DNA of 64,000 nt from Asterias rubens (GCF_902459465.1 NC_047073.1:3038001-3102000), one strand, 5' to 3'. Shown: positions 10,858 through 23,848, counted from the first letter of the stretch. Notes: generated by a model not told the origin, from the sequence alone. Numbers and translations: made by a program.

Positions 10858-13800
10858 TCATAGTTCATCTCTCTCTTCAGCTGACATCAATCGTTCATAT
10901 GTAATGTCTTTCTCCAACTTGTTTCCATCATTAATGTCCCAGAGATTGTGATTCTTGAGAATGTGAGTGGGCGTCGGCTTTGTATCCGAGACGGTGGCAG
11001 CGTGGGCGGTCTGTGCGTAGGCATTGGCTGCCTGGATCAATGCCGAGAAGATATACCCCTCATCAGTTGGCAATTCAGCTTCTAAGACCTCCTGCCAGAT
11101 TACCACATAATCCTGTCTCATCTCACCCGATGGCTTGAGATGCTGGTAAATATGAATTTCAGCAGCTGCGCGAGACACGTGATCGACCAACCGGTCTACC
11201 AGGCCCCCATGAGGCAGGTCTTTAGAGAAGAGCTCCGAGATTGTCTCAGCACCTGCCTGGCTTTGGAGGTAATCCGACCATAACATTGCCATGTTCTGAA
11301 CGGCTTCCATGAAGGATTCCATGGTAGGATCCCTGTCTCCGCTACGCTCATCACCATCCTCCTTGCCACTTTGAGCCAACTCACTGGCTCGCATGTAAAG
11401 CATTTGTTTTTCATAGGAATCGTCAATGTCAATCCAGTTATTGGCAATCCACTTGGTACCCTGTCTGACATCGCAACCTCCGTGCAGTGAATACGGGTTC
11501 ATGTCACCAAGCCACCCTTTGAGGTAGTGAATAAAAAGAAAGTAGTCTTCTTGCTCATTGCTTTGGGTCGATTTCTGCTCTTAATTTGGGCACATCAAAC
11601 AATGACACTATTTCCAGTGTTCCAATTTCAAGAAAACCCACACTATAATCCACAGTGTTTTTAAGACCTTGCCCCAATTTTATAAAGCTGTTGAGCAGAA
11701 AATGCTGTTTGAAAACTCCTTTGCTAAGCAAAAATTGAGTGGGTCATCAGTCATAACAATGTCAACTTAATGTTATTTTTGCTGGTAACCGTTTTCTATT
11801 AAGCAATACTGCTTAGCAACACTATATCAACACAACACTCACACCTAAATAGGTATACTGGTATAACAGAAGCAATAATTAATTATTTGCTTGCATTTAA
11901 ACCATAGCTTTTTCTAGTTTGTAAGTATTTGCGACAAGCAAATCTTTTTTCTCATACTATTTCACAAATTTTCAGGGCAAAGAATGACCAAACTATGAGA
12001 AGTTTAGACAATTCAGAAACCAATTTGATGACCTTGCTAACCACCAAATTCCATTGCTTACTGTGCAAACACAGAATTTTTGCCCTAGCTGCAGACATGT
12101 AAGTGAAGAATGCCTAGTAACACACGCACAAAAGCCAACATAATAATAATAATATCAAAGTCTTATATAGCGCACGCATCTACCGAACAAGGTACTCGAG
12201 GCACTTAGTGTACTGAAAGATTAGTTATTGAAGTTATGAATTCTGAGACCCAATTATTTAGCACCTTTTAAGGGTTTACAAGGTGCCACGGCGCATTCAG
12301 CAGCCACAGCCAGGAACACCTGGCTAACCCCTTTACTTTTCGATAAGTGCACTGGGTTCTTTTACATGCGTTACACAACACATGGGACCAACGGCTTTAA
12401 ATCCCATCCGAAGGACGAAGCAATGGTTAAGAGTCTCGCTTAAGGACACAAGTGTCACGGCTGGGGATTCGAACCCACACTCTGCTGATCAAACCTTCCA
12501 ATATTCCCTGCTTCCATATAAGCACAAATTCTTTGCTTAAAGACACTGGACACTATTGTCAAAGACTAGCCTTCACAGTTAGTGTATCTCAACATACGCG
12601 TAAAATAACAAACTTGTGAAAATTTGAGCTCAATTGGTCTTCGAAGTTGTGAGATAATAATGAAAGAAAAAAACGTCGTTGTCACACGAAGTTGTGTGCT
12701 CAGAGACTAAATCAAATTCGTGGAAAATTACTTCTTTCTCAATTTAATACTACATTATCTCAGGGGGAGCCGTTTCTCACAATGCTTTATACTATATCAA
12801 TCTCTCCAAATTACTTGTTACCAAGAAAGGTTTTATGCTCAAAATTATTTTAAGTAATAACAATAGTGTATTATTTAAGCAGAGCCATGATATTTGGTCC
12901 TGTCTAGTTTATTGTCAACTACAGAGATCTTCAATCTTACTAACCTGTTGTTTGATTGATGTAGTGATTATACCACATGATGGCTTTACCCTTGGCTGGT
13001 TGTACGTACACATTAGCATTGTAGCAATGGTGGGATAAGTCATACACGTCAGGGCCAAGATCCTAAAAACAAGGAAACATTTAAATCATTCAGTTCATCT
13101 TTAACAGTACAATTATTTAAAAGATAAACATGGAAGATGAATATGTCTAAAATTGATAGATTTAAATCACCAAAACAGGACAGTAGAATGTTTAAACACT
13201 AAGAAATGAATTAAAGCTGCAGTGTTTTTTTAAATAATTTAAACGATTAAACATGACTGAAATATTTTTATATTTTTTTAATTAAATGCGCAAGTATTTT
13301 AAAAACGGTTTTCAAGAGATTAGGGGAACCCACCCCGCCCCTAAAAGGAGCATAAACGTGACGTCATGTCGGGAACCCGAGCCGTCGGGCCCCCCTGGCT
13401 GTGTGCATATAGAGACGTGTGCACTGTGTGGCCTGGTACCTAGGCGCGTGTAGTTAGGGACCAGACTCTTTTTGCCGACGATATGTTTGAATTCCCGATG
13501 TGACGTCGATGGTAGGGGGCGGTAACAATTCACAAAAGGGGGGGGCATGACTTATTCGCTAATTACGCAAGTGAGATATGTCGGGGAAAAAACAAAACAC
13601 ATTTTATTGAGGTTCAATACATATATCAGAAATAAATGACAGCAAAATTAACTGTTTTATTTTAATTCACTGCAGCATCCCTTTAAAGGGCCACAACAAC
13701 CTCAACAAATTCAACAAATAAATATAAAAATAAACATCCAAGTTAACTCAATCAACTAAATTCTTTGTCACAAGATCAAAGTCAACGCCATTTTGATTAC

Positions 13801-16800
13801 ATATCATTAAAATTCAGGAATTAACTCAAAATTTTCCCGCCCCCCGTCCCCACGCTCAATGTTGACTGAAACGCAGAAGAAGATTGCCACATGGAACCAA
13901 CATTGAAAGGGGGCAGGGGGGCCCAACGAGACATGGCCGTGATTGTAGTTACCAAGTAGGTTTTTATGCTAACAATTATTTTGAGTTATTACCAATAGTG
14001 ACCAGTGCCTTTAAAGACAGCAGAGCTCAGAATGATGAAAAAGTGGTATTTTTCAGGGAGTTTTCAGTACAGAAAGCAAAGGTTCATAGGTTAGCAGGAT
14101 ACTAGGTCAAAGGTCACTTCTTACCTCGTCTGAGAATGTCTCATTGTCTGCCACAGGAAATGCTGTTTCCCCGCCGTCTTGTGTCTCGTCAAGATAGTAG
14201 AGAATTGTCAAGAATCTGGAATCAAAAGCACAAAGATCATCAGTGAGGCGCATTTGTGAGGCGCAGCAATGCGCATTAGTGGGTTTTTATACATGTGCAA
14301 CGCATGACAGTGGTCTTAAGACAGCAAAAAAAGTAACGCAGCTGTTGTAAAAGCAAACATAATTTAAAAATTGTTATTCGTATTCTAAAAATGAAAATAC
14401 CAGGAGACGGATAATTTAATTACTGTGATTTTGACACCTTGTTTGTAACAATCGGTCGAGTATTGTTGTCGCGGTATGTGCTTACAGGTGAAAAGTGCAC
14501 ATTTCAATTGTTGCAGTAACTCCTATTGACATGATTGATCTCTCCTCTGATTCAGCGTGAAGCTAATAGCAGAAATTTTGAAAAACTGCTCCAACTCGTC
14601 CGATCCAAGGCAACGTGTTCCTTTAAGAGTCCTTGGAAGAACATTGATAAGAATCAGATAGACCTTTCTATCGTAATGTCACAGCTAAAGTTTTTTGCCA
14701 GCCCAGGTTGGAAAACTATGGAAAGCCATGAATGCAAAACACAAAACAAGTAACATCATTAAAAAAATGGGAGGTAATTTATTTATTATAAAAATATGCA
14801 GCAAATGATGAAATTGGTTCAAACCTCTGTTAACACCAATGAATATTTTGCTTCATTCAGCTGCCATGCCAACCAGCTTGGTTTGTTTATCAACAATGGA
14901 AGGTCGATAACCTGAATTCTTGTGACCTCTGACACCAACCTACCTGCAGAGACGTACCCCATGGTCATGATCCCAATCTTCTTGCAGTGTTCCTAATGTA
15001 TGAGAACAAGGTATTTTTGGATCAAGCTCTTCTGAGTCATAATGAGCGTGGAAATGACCGCCATGTTCGTAGTAGACCACCTGAGAAAACACACAAGAGA
15101 CTTTGAACACAACATCAACAAACCGACCCTCGATCGGTACAAAGCTTGTTATGACACGAATGTGGCGTGTTGTGGTCTAGTTCAACGGAGCCTAGATTTG
15201 GTGTTGTTATCAGCAGAGTGTGGGTTCGATTCCCGGTCCCGATTCAGCAAGGCACTTAACCATAGTTGTTTCATAAAAAGTTGGGAAGGTAGTGCACTCT
15301 GCTCTACCAGCCACGCTCCTTGTTGATGATACCCATGCCGGTACATCCTTAATGGACTGTGAAGGGGGTAACCTGGTTTCAGCCCTAGGAGTAGGTTGCA
15401 CCTGTAACCCTCACCTTTAAGTGGCCGTCCGGCCTCGTAATGTTAGGTGATCACTCATCAAAAAGTATGTCAAGAAAATGCTGGTGACTGAATTGTTTGA
15501 CCACTGAAGCGTAGTTCATCAGTTGTCAATAGTGCAAACTCTATTACCAGTGTGGGCGGGGCCGGGCAGGCCCACCTAGAACTCAACATTTTGGCAATAT
15601 ACACCGTGCCGCCCAGCACAGATTTCTCTAGGATTAAATCAAAATATTGTCCACTATACATTGATCTCATACACAGCTGATGATAAGGAGTATCTAATGC
15701 AACAGAGAAAAAACACAGTCAAAAGGCCATTCATCTTATTGCATGACACCATAACGGTTTGAAAACCTGGTATCAAGCCTATACCTGAAGCTTGCACTTC
15801 AGCAATGATGGCCGCATAATTAAACATGAATAATCTTGTCGATCCGCTCGCCCTTGGTGGATTTACAACAACTCTGGATTTAGACCCCAACACTAAAATT
15901 GGTCAAGCTACAACCCTGTCTATTACTATACCTCATACATATTCATGATCGAGAGCCTAAAGGTCACTCACCTGTAAACTTTCACTGTGCTGTACTATAT
16001 CCCCTGCTAGTCCCGTCAGTGCGGTTACTCTGAAACAAATTCATAAAGATGGGCAACAATTGCATTACTATTCAAAGTTTTATACTAGATTCTGCCATAC
16101 TACCTTTAAAAATATCAAATAGGTTATTACTGTGGTATAAAGCACTGTATACTCCAAGACCATTAACTGCCGTGTAGCCAGGGATCACACCCAAATTACG
16201 ATACAACCTGGGGAGCGGCAGCCAGGGGGTCACCTTAAGGGGATGCGACTTTTTGTTTCAGATATCAATATAAACCACAAGGGAAACTGACTGGGTAAAT
16301 TATGAAATGATTTTTGGGGTTGAACAAAGAATTGACTAGAGTGGGATCCGAACCAACGACCTCTGGATTAATGTGCCGGCGATCTACCAACCGAGCTATC
16401 TAGTCCTATATTGGCGGTGTCCCTATTTTGTCAATATCTTTGTTCGGGGGTGCCAGTCAGAACCCATACAACCGTAAATATCTAAAACTGAAACCTCCTT
16501 CTTTGTTTTCCTGGCGTGGGGTTCTTGGCTAGTACCAGTTCGACAAGAGAGAGAAAGAGAGGACACAGGGGGAGAGTTGAAAACCAAATTTTGCAACTTA
16601 CTTTTCCCTGAGGTCTGTCAGCACCTCATCCCCACTACCAATATTAAGCCAGGCTTGTTGGCTGACACGGTTCAGTTTACTATTGTCATTCTTACAATGC
16701 TCAGACAGCCACTTCTTCATCTTAAAAAACCAATAAATAAAACGATTTCAATTGTTGAAATTTTTCTGTTTTAAATATCTGAACAGAATAACTAACAATG

Positions 16801-19800
16801 GTTGAATTAGACACAAGCCAAGCAGACAAATACTTGTCAAGGGTGCTGCCCCAAAAGTATGCTGTGCTTTCTTCACTGAATATACAGTGCTGAGCCCACT
16901 TCGACGTAGGGCAAAACAAGATTCGTGTACATGTATACAAAGTATGGTAGAGATAAATGAAGGTGCGAGGTGGGACTACAATCCTGGCCATACCTCGTTG
17001 GGCCCGTGGCACCACGGCCCCCTTTCAATGTTGGCTCTTCAATGCGCGGTCTTCGCTGCCATCAACATTGAGCGAATGGGTAGCCCAAGCATTTTGGCCG
17101 GGATTGTCTGAAAATTGTCAGCGTAAAATGTTTATATACATACACTAAAGAAGGCCTTAAAACTCCATAAATGTGCACAGACAGTGGTTGCTCATTTCTT
17201 GCTGAGTAGGGCGTTGAAACAAAATACAAAACATCAATAATGTTTTTGTTCAGAGGGGGAAGGGGGGGGGGGTTACAACATTATGCCCTTGACTTTTCAA
17301 CTTGGTGTTCTGTTGTTTGACTTCAAACGAAGGAGGAGCGGAAAATCAAAAAGTATGAGGTTTGAGGTAGAGAAAAGAGTGTACAGAAAGTATGATGAAG
17401 GTGGGTGGAGGTGTCAAGGCGGCCTCATCCAGATTTTCCTGTACCGGCAACAAACTGTCGGCAACGTGCAGATAAAATATGCTCATGTCACAACAACTGA
17501 GAAGCCGTGCGCCTGCGATTGGTTCCCAACCGTCGGGATCACGTTGTACCAGTTCAAATAGTTCTACTCTTGCGACTGTTAATTTTTCAAGCGGCGACTG
17601 TTTCAGACTGTCTTAAAATCATCGCAGTTACGCTCGTAAATAAGCGCCGACTGAAAAGTCCCCGATGGTCTTAGCTCAGGCGCAGTGTGATCCTGAAAAG
17701 TCAGTCGCCGACTATTTTTTTGTTGACGCAAGGTCGACCTGAGGCCAGCTTAAGGGGGATACAGTGTATACAAAGTATAGTGGTGGTCAGTGGAGCTGGG
17801 TAGAAGGTGTAAGCGGAATCGAATGCACACAAAGTATGGACAAATCGAGTCAAGGTGTCAGGAATAGAGTGTTCTTTTTTTACTGACCTCTTGCATTTTT
17901 TCACGATTGATTTGAGAGAATTCCTGCATATTCAACACACCATCACCGTCTAGATCAAGATGATTATCTCGTAGCATTTCCAAGATGTCGTCTTGTCGAA
18001 GGAAAGCATTGACTTCAATAAAATCGCCAATGCTGTCAAGAAGCTCCTCAGCATCCAGAACCTTCAAATCAATGACAATGGTAAACATTTTGATCATATT
18101 CTTGTTTAATTTCTGTGGTGTGTCATGGCCTAGCGGTTAAGAGCACAGGATTCAAGCTCTGGTGTTCGGTCAGCAGAATGTGGGTTTGAAATCGTGACAC
18201 TTGCTACAAAATTGGGGAGGTAGAGCTTTCTACCAGCCAGGGTTCTGATTGATGATACCCAAGCCTACATTCGTATGGACTGTAAAGGGGGTAACCCTGT
18301 TTCAGCCCTGGGAGTAGGTGGCAACGGCCCCTGGAAGAAAAACAATTGTAGCCCAAACCTTGAAGTGGCCTTCAGGCCTCGTGTGTCTGGCAAAATGTTA
18401 AAAAAAAACAAAACAAAAAAAAAACTTGCAAGTAGCCTACACAATAGTGCTTTAGTGGGTTTGAATCACGGCTGAGACACTTTAATTGTGTCATGGCCAT
18501 GAGGTCATAAAGCACTTTAGACTCGAGCTCTAGTGTTTCTTATCAGCAGATCGTGTGGTTTCCTTTATGAAGACTCTTCTCCAGAAGACGGTCAGAGCAC
18601 ACTGTCTAAAACGTCAAGCAGTGCAAACCGGCTCTTCTAAGAGGCACCTCTACCCAATAAAGAGAATTTGGTTGGTGTCACCACAAACCTTACTGATAAG
18701 GTATTGGTTTCATCAACAGTAAAGAATAACAAAGATGCTTCATAAATCTTACCTGCAAGGCCATTGATTTCAACAAATTCAAATTCCATGGCAGCATACA
18801 TTTTTCTGCAGTGGGTTTTGGTCGTCATATATTCCTCACAAATCCGTCATTTTTCGTGAAATAATGCAGCTCCCAACGTTCAAAATGCCCGCTTTGATCG
18901 TATTCTATTAGTGCTGTCTGCTGCCCTGCGTGCGCTTATTAATTTGTGTGCAAGACGCATGTAGTTCTTGGTCACCGTATCTTGACTGCGCAGCGTTAAC
19001 AAGCAACGCAACGCAAGATATGCGCGTCGTACGTCTTGCGTAAGCACGGCAGACTGTGAGAATACGATCAAAATCAGGAATTTGTTAAAGTTGGGAGCTG
19101 CATTTATTCACAAAAAATGACGGATTTGTGAGGAATATATGACGACCAAAACCCACCACAGAAAAATATATGCAGCCATGGAACGTGAATCTGTTGAAAT
19201 GTGTGGCTTCTTGCAGGTAAGATTTGAGTTATGAAGCTTTGAAAATTTTCCGCCTCAGAATGGACCTTGATATCCAGGACGTCACTATTATTAGTATAAT
19301 ACGAAAGAGTAGGCCAAAGGCTTCCAGGCCTACTTCATAAACTGTCATGCCTTTTGAAAAACATGGAAGGACACCAAGATGCCCACTATATAAAAACTGA
19401 ATACGGAGCCAAAGATTCCTTATTACTACAAAGGTAATGTTCCTTACCTTATCTTCATTGGAATCAATATTCTTGAAGACGTCTTCACTTGGGTCTTCCT
19501 CATAATCTTGAGGATCTTCTCTTTCGGTGGAGTCTTTAACTGAACTTGTAAAAAGTGTTTCCTTCTGAGCCAAGTCCTTGATGTGGTCGCATTCCTCTTG
19601 AGAGAGGAACCCTGGTATCTCTGAACAACGACAAATCAAAATAGATCAGACCTCCCAAGCCCAAACAGCTCCCTCTCTGAGGTCAATGAAGACCGATTAT
19701 TGACTAAGAACTGAGCACTGTGTGTACATGCGTGTACACTTCAACTGTTTGACCCCATATTTGGGGGTTGGTAGCTGATGAATTATTGTGATGTATAACA

Positions 19801-21382
19801 TTGTATAACATAATGATAAGAGATTATTCATGTGTGCTTGTTGTGGCGCCCTTTCTAGCAATGTATTGTGTATGATTTAAGTGTGTAGACAGACCAAATG
19901 AGTTCAGTGAGTGAGCAACGAAAGGTGTCGTTCTCGAAGAATGAATAAATCAGTGTGTTTCATACTGAACGGAATTTGAGTTCATTTGTTTTCTGTCTGC
20001 GTTTGGCTGCAGAGCAAACAAGGACCCGCTGGCAGTACGTTACAATATTTACAATCTGAGAGACACAGTAAACATTTTTAAAGACTGCATGGTTAGGGTT
20101 AGGGTTAAGGAAGAGGTTGCGGAGCAGACTTTTATAGCTCCTCAAACGTATATCTTCCTTTTAGCACGTCTTAGCTAGCTAGACAGGCACATATCTGAGT
20201 AACAGACAGGGCTTCAGGTGGGCGGGCCCTAGAGAATCTTGGTCTTTATTATGGGAGGCACAAACAAGTGGGCGGAGACAAGGCGACAGGATTAAAAACT
20301 TATTGATATGTTATTTTGCCAGCATTAAGGATAAAGACTGTTGGTTTTACCCATACACAGGGGGTGACAGATCTGTGTGTAAACCACTATATACTTTAGT
20401 ACTTTAGTACTTTTTTCCCGAGTGCTGTTAAAAATTCCACAGGCACGGGCGAAGTCCTCGAATCCTAACTGTGGATTTGTTCACAGGACTTGGGCAAGTA
20501 CCGAGTACAGTAGCTACTTTATCAGACGATGGTGTTATTCGTAAAACCAAGTAAAAACAATACAATGCTCACCAAACAATGGAGGGTCTTTGGCAAGGGT
20601 CTTTATCTGCAAAATCTGACCAGATGCAAGTTCCAACTGCTGCATGTGATCTTTCTGAAAGACAACAAAAACAACAATAAACATTGCAAAGTGCCTTTTT
20701 GCTTAACTCTTGGTCCATCCCTCTTCATTCGTCCATACAAAAGCCTAAACTGTGAAGGAGGAACAAGGTCATCCATTAGGATGGACTCCTCCAGAGCAGT
20801 ACGGATTTATTAGCAGGTGGATTGCATAGTCTTGATCCCAAGATCTGCGCATGGATTATTTCCTAGCCTTGCTACCATGGGCAGCGCGCCGTATCACACA
20901 CTAGCTTTGCAGAAGTCTCTTCTCGCTACCGTGGGCAGTGCGCCCAACGTACGCTAGCTTTGCAGACGTCTATTCTCGCTACCATTGGCAGCACGCCGTA
21001 TCATCTGCTAGCTATGCGCAAGTCTATTCTTGGTTCTATTTCCAGCTTTCGCAAAGACAGTCGTCAACCGAAATGATTTCAAGAAGAAAAGTGGCGCTCT
21101 GTTGGGTTATCACTTCGATAAGCTACGTTATGCTACATGCACGTTATGTTACGTTATGTTACGAGTATGGACCAACACTCCACTAGCTCATACCTTAACA
21201 GGGTCAAGTTGAAACAGTCTCCGTCTTATGTAAGGTTCTCCAAATGAAACTCTTTCCTTTTCATCAAAGTCTCTGCTCTCTGAATCTGAATGGTGAAGCA
21301 GAGGTTCTGCCAAAGATCCTGCTTGAATCCAAGTCGCAATGATGAGGATGCCCAACAGCAATGTTGACCACAACGACATCAT
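10858..21382 (-). CDS. P4HTM: Transmembrane/ER prolyl 4-hydroxylase (P4HTM-like), complete, 10 exons, 599 aa
   Basis: Exons: 21382-21194, 20654-20573, 19620-19448, 18061-17888, 16720-16602, 16029-15972, 15080-14944, 14215-14125, 13062-12945, 11516-10858; all junctions GT-AG and in frame. P4HTM proteins are ER-membrane Fe(II)/2-oxoglutarate dioxygenases with an EF-hand region. Visible here: hydrophobic N-terminus (residues 7-20), EIPGFLSQEECDHI (~91-104), EF-hand loop 143-154 split by intron 3 (D-S-N-E-D, with Lys in place of the usual Gly), a canonical loop 184-195 (DLDGDGVLNMQE), HFHAHYD with iron ligands His278 and Asp280, GGETAFPVADN, and SLHGGC with distal His392 and 2-oxoglutarate-binding Lys402 in GTKWIANNW. 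Odd: no long cytosolic segment precedes the hydrophobic N-terminus, a ~180-residue unrecognised tail follows the core, and the protein ends RDEL, an ER-retrieval-type tetrapeptide. The start is the first of two adjacent ATGs. Family is firm; one-to-one orthology is not, given the paralogue at 938-1036. Confidence 0.9.
12140..12505. repeat. Family D dispersed repeat (in P4HTM intron 9)
   Basis: Starts with an (ATA)n-like run, then cttatatagcgcacgcatct, aaggtactcgaggc, gtttacaaggtgccacggcg, cgataagtgcactgggttct and gattcgaacccacactct. The same order recurs at 55535-55825 and 59370-59660. The tail resembles a tRNA T-arm (box B-like), so a SINE relationship is possible. Confidence 0.8.
12537..12880. 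repeat. Family A foldback repeat copy (P4HTM intron 9)
   Basis: Starts TTAAAGACACTGGACAC directly after the family D copy, contains gtgaaaatttgagctcaatt and aatgaaagaaaaaaacg, and ends near aacaatagtgtattatttaa. Confidence 0.75.
13850..13960. repeat. Dispersed repeat with an inverted copy at 16960-17095
   Basis: The segment holding ggaaccaacattgaaagggg, cccaacgagacatggcc and gtgattgtagt is the reverse complement of a block at about 16970-17090 (actacaatcctggcc, acctcgttgggc, ccccctttcaatgttgg). Both lie in P4HTM introns. No coding capacity. Confidence 0.6.
14588..14624. repeat. Family B repeat, terminal fragment
   Basis: Only the end segment ccaactcgtccgatccaagg followed by caacgtgttccttta is present, matching the ends of the copies at 26648-27049 and 39316-39706. 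Confidence 0.65.
15165..15450 (+). repeat. tRNA-derived SINE-like element
   Basis: A tRNA-like head (tgtggtctagttcaacgg, then box-B-like gggttcgattccc) is followed by a body (cagcaaggcacttaacc, gggggtaacctggtttcag, ccctaggagtaggttgc) ending in aagtggccgtccggcctcg. The copy at 18113-18400 shares the head and body order. This is the structure expected of a Pol III-promoted SINE. It lies in P4HTM intron 6. Confidence 0.7.
16338..16410 (-). repeat. tRNA-like SINE head
   Basis: On the minus strand it reads gactagatagctcggttgg, tagatcgccggcacattaat, then gaggtcgttggttcggatcc: box A- and box B-like segments at tRNA spacing. It is followed by a segment containing acccagtcagtttccc and recurs degenerately at about 32885-32990. 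Mismatched acceptor and anticodon arms make a functional tRNA gene unlikely. Confidence 0.55.
18113..18400 (+). repeat. tRNA-derived SINE-like element (second copy)
   Basis: The head tcatggcctagcggttaaga with box-B-like gtgggtttgaaatcg is followed by ggtaaccctgtttcagccct, gggagtaggtggcaac and aagtggccttcaggcctcg, then an A-rich tail near 18400-18425. A truncated head of a third copy follows at 18484-18590. P4HTM intron 3. Confidence 0.75.
18738..19230. mobile_element. ~490-bp foldback; both arms carry the same start-exon-like sequence
   Basis: The arms 18738-18880 and 19085-19230 are inverted copies of each other (for example tcgtcatatattcctcacaa against ttgtgaggaatatatgacga). Read outward, each arm contains an ATG frame beginning MTTKTH-RK-YAAME. 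The right arm continues to a cag/GTAAGA donor-like site; the left-arm frame runs 63 codons from 18828. The inner segment is also partly inverted (gatcgtattct / agaatacgatc). I infer a duplicated, inverted 5' end of a transposon or captured gene. It lies within P4HTM intron 3. Confidence 0.6.
20866..21035. repeat. Three-copy ~54-bp tandem repeat (P4HTM intron 1)
   Basis: The block containing gctaccatgggcagcgcgcc, ctagctttgcag and gtct-ttctcgctacc recurs three times with starts of the ctagc core at about 20901, 20954 and 21007. The copies are diverged. Confidence 0.7.
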
Positions 21383-23848
21383 GATTTAGATGTGAGACTG
21401 AGAATTGAATCGAAAATAAAGAAGATTGTGAGGTTTACCTTACACCAACAGATGTTTGTGATTAACATGCAAACCCGGCTATGGCTCTTTTAACCCATGG
21501 CCAGCTTGCAGGCAACAGCTAATCAAATTGGTCGTCTACAGGCGAGATACAGGCGAGGTGCGATCTTGTTGTATCCTAGGCCACTCGCCTACTCCTCGTA
21601 ACTCGGCGTAGACCCCAGAGTCTATCTATCTATCTTCCATGAGAGTACATCCCTCCAGAGGAATAGTCGTAGTTTGGGTGCTTTACACTTATTACAGTTA
21701 TTATTGTAGTTACCTGGTTACCACTACTCCTACTATTATTATATGGTTTGTTCCGATCGTCTCCACGTGGAGACATTACATCTACATCTATCCAGCTGCT
21801 TGTCAAACAAAGCCTACTCAGATACGATAGCGGAACGAACCTCATCTGATATAGTTCTAGGATAGTAGGAGGAGTAACCCTCCCAGACCTACCAAGTCTC
21901 ACGCATATATAGAGGCGTTAGACTCATGTATTAGGGGTCTGTCTCCCCCTCTCACGTGTCGCAACCATTTATTCATGCATTGGGGCCAGACCGGAGAAAC
22001 AATAAAAAATTACGACAATGCATTGCCATATTGCGCACGTGTGTACAAATAAAAGCAATCTACAAAGTTTGCACAATCTTCAGATTGCATGCAGTTTATC
22101 AGAATCATCACTTGAGCTGCTGACAAACATAGCGCAAACTTGCAGATTGCGCACGCTTTTGCTCTCCCAGAAGATTAAGCAGACAATTTGGCAGAGCGCA
22201 AAACGCACGTTGCGCACAAGTTTGTTCCGATTCGTTTAGCAAATTCATTCAATGCGCTCCAGCGTAGACTCTTCAACAACAGGCAGGAGTTGTGAGCGGA
22301 GGATTTAAAGCCATTGGACACTTTCGGTGAACAGTATTGTCCAAAGGCCCACACTTTGTGTATCACAACTATATAAAATAACAAACCAGTGAAAATTGAG
22401 GCTTAATCGGTCATCGGAGTGGTGAGAAAATAATGGGAAAACCCACCCTTATTTCCGCACGTTTCGCCGTGTCATGACATGTGTTTACTATAATCCGTAA
22501 TTCTTGTTGTCGAGAATTGATAATATTGTTTTAATGTTTTCTCAAAAAGTAAAGCATTTCATCCCATTAAATTAATTGAGACAAAAAAATGGAAGCAGAC
22601 ATTGACTACTTCGTACTTGACTAAATACTCTTTGGGTAATATTATTATATGTTCAGTCCAAATATGGGTAGCATTGTACATTTAGTTGTCAATAGAGGGT
22701 GGGGGCGGTATTAAAAATGAGTGGTATACTCTCAAGTATGAAAGAAGATTCGTAGCAAGTGGAATGAACCCTAGGGCTAGGGATTGGTTTTCCCAAAGAG
22801 ACCCCCCCCCCCCGACTGTTATTGTAAACCCCTGTGTATGGTCACTTATTTATAAATAATAGTTGCAAATAGTTTATTCAATGTTGCAAATAGTGTATAA
22901 TATGGATAAAATTAATGTAAATATAAAAATAAATAAAAACGGGAGAAGCACAGCTTTTGTTCCCCAGCCTATGAACAGACAGCATTAAAAATACAGGACA
23001 AAACTGACACTTTGAGTTTGACAGGTGTACCTAGTAAGACAGAAAATAAAGCCGTTACATTACTACAACGAACATACAAAGTTAGTGTTTAGTTGGTGTT
23101 AAATTCCAAATTGATTGATTATTATTGTGTTAATGTTTCCATGGTACAATTGTAATGAGGTTCTTTATTTGAATTTGATTTGGTATCTTGCTGGGGTCTA
23201 CTTACATCTTAATTAATGTTCAGTCATTCCTCCAGATCAAGTAAATGTCTGTAGCAGACAACATCACAGATGAGTAACATAAGTTGTCAAAAGACTAAAG
23301 AGGGCGGTATGTAAGATGAGTGGTCTCAAAATTAATGACAACAACTTCCAAATAATAGTAGCAACTGAAACACTAACCGATTACTGGAATCGATATTTTT
23401 AAAGAACACTAATTTTTGCAAATGTAACGCTAATCTATAGGCAAAAGTTGCATGGAGTTGGAATCGATTCTCAGCGAGAATCGACTTTTTGAATAATATT
23501 TGGCAATGAATGACGAATATTGTCAAATCACCAAACTGCTAAAATCTAATCTCGTCCCCAAAAGTGTGTCGCGCACGTAGTGATCGCTCTCCCCTACTGT
23601 AAACGTGATTGGAAGTAAAGTAAACCATGGGTAAGAGGTTTAGACTGGTCCCCTGCTTTTATATCCGCTGGCCTCGGTGTTCGAGATCGCTCACCCAAGC
23701 CATCCGCGCGGACAGGCGGCGGAGGAGAGAGTGGAACAAAAAAAGGTAATCTTGAGGGCGCCAATCTTGAGTTGAGTTTTGACGGATTAAGAAACGGTTA
23801 AAATTCAGACTAATTTAACTGCTGATTTGGGTTTTTTTGCCAGCTAAG
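21383..23848. other. Head-to-head intergenic region between P4HTM and POLE4
   Basis: The two genes diverge from this 2.5-kb segment, so both promoters should lie here. A GC-richer stretch at 23640-23740 directly upstream of POLE4 is the likely POLE4 promoter and 5' leader. A partial family A copy sits at about 22303-22450, a C-tract at 22801-22814 and AT-rich filler between. No TATA box could be assigned with confidence. Confidence 0.5.

Noticed and set aside
16338-16410. Possible tRNA gene on the minus strand
   Set aside because: Box A and B resemblance is good but the acceptor arm does not pair well and the flank is repetitive, so a SINE head is more likely.
20088-20112. Telomere-like ggttagggttagggtt
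   Set aside because: Only two to three units, too short to be more than a chance interstitial motif.
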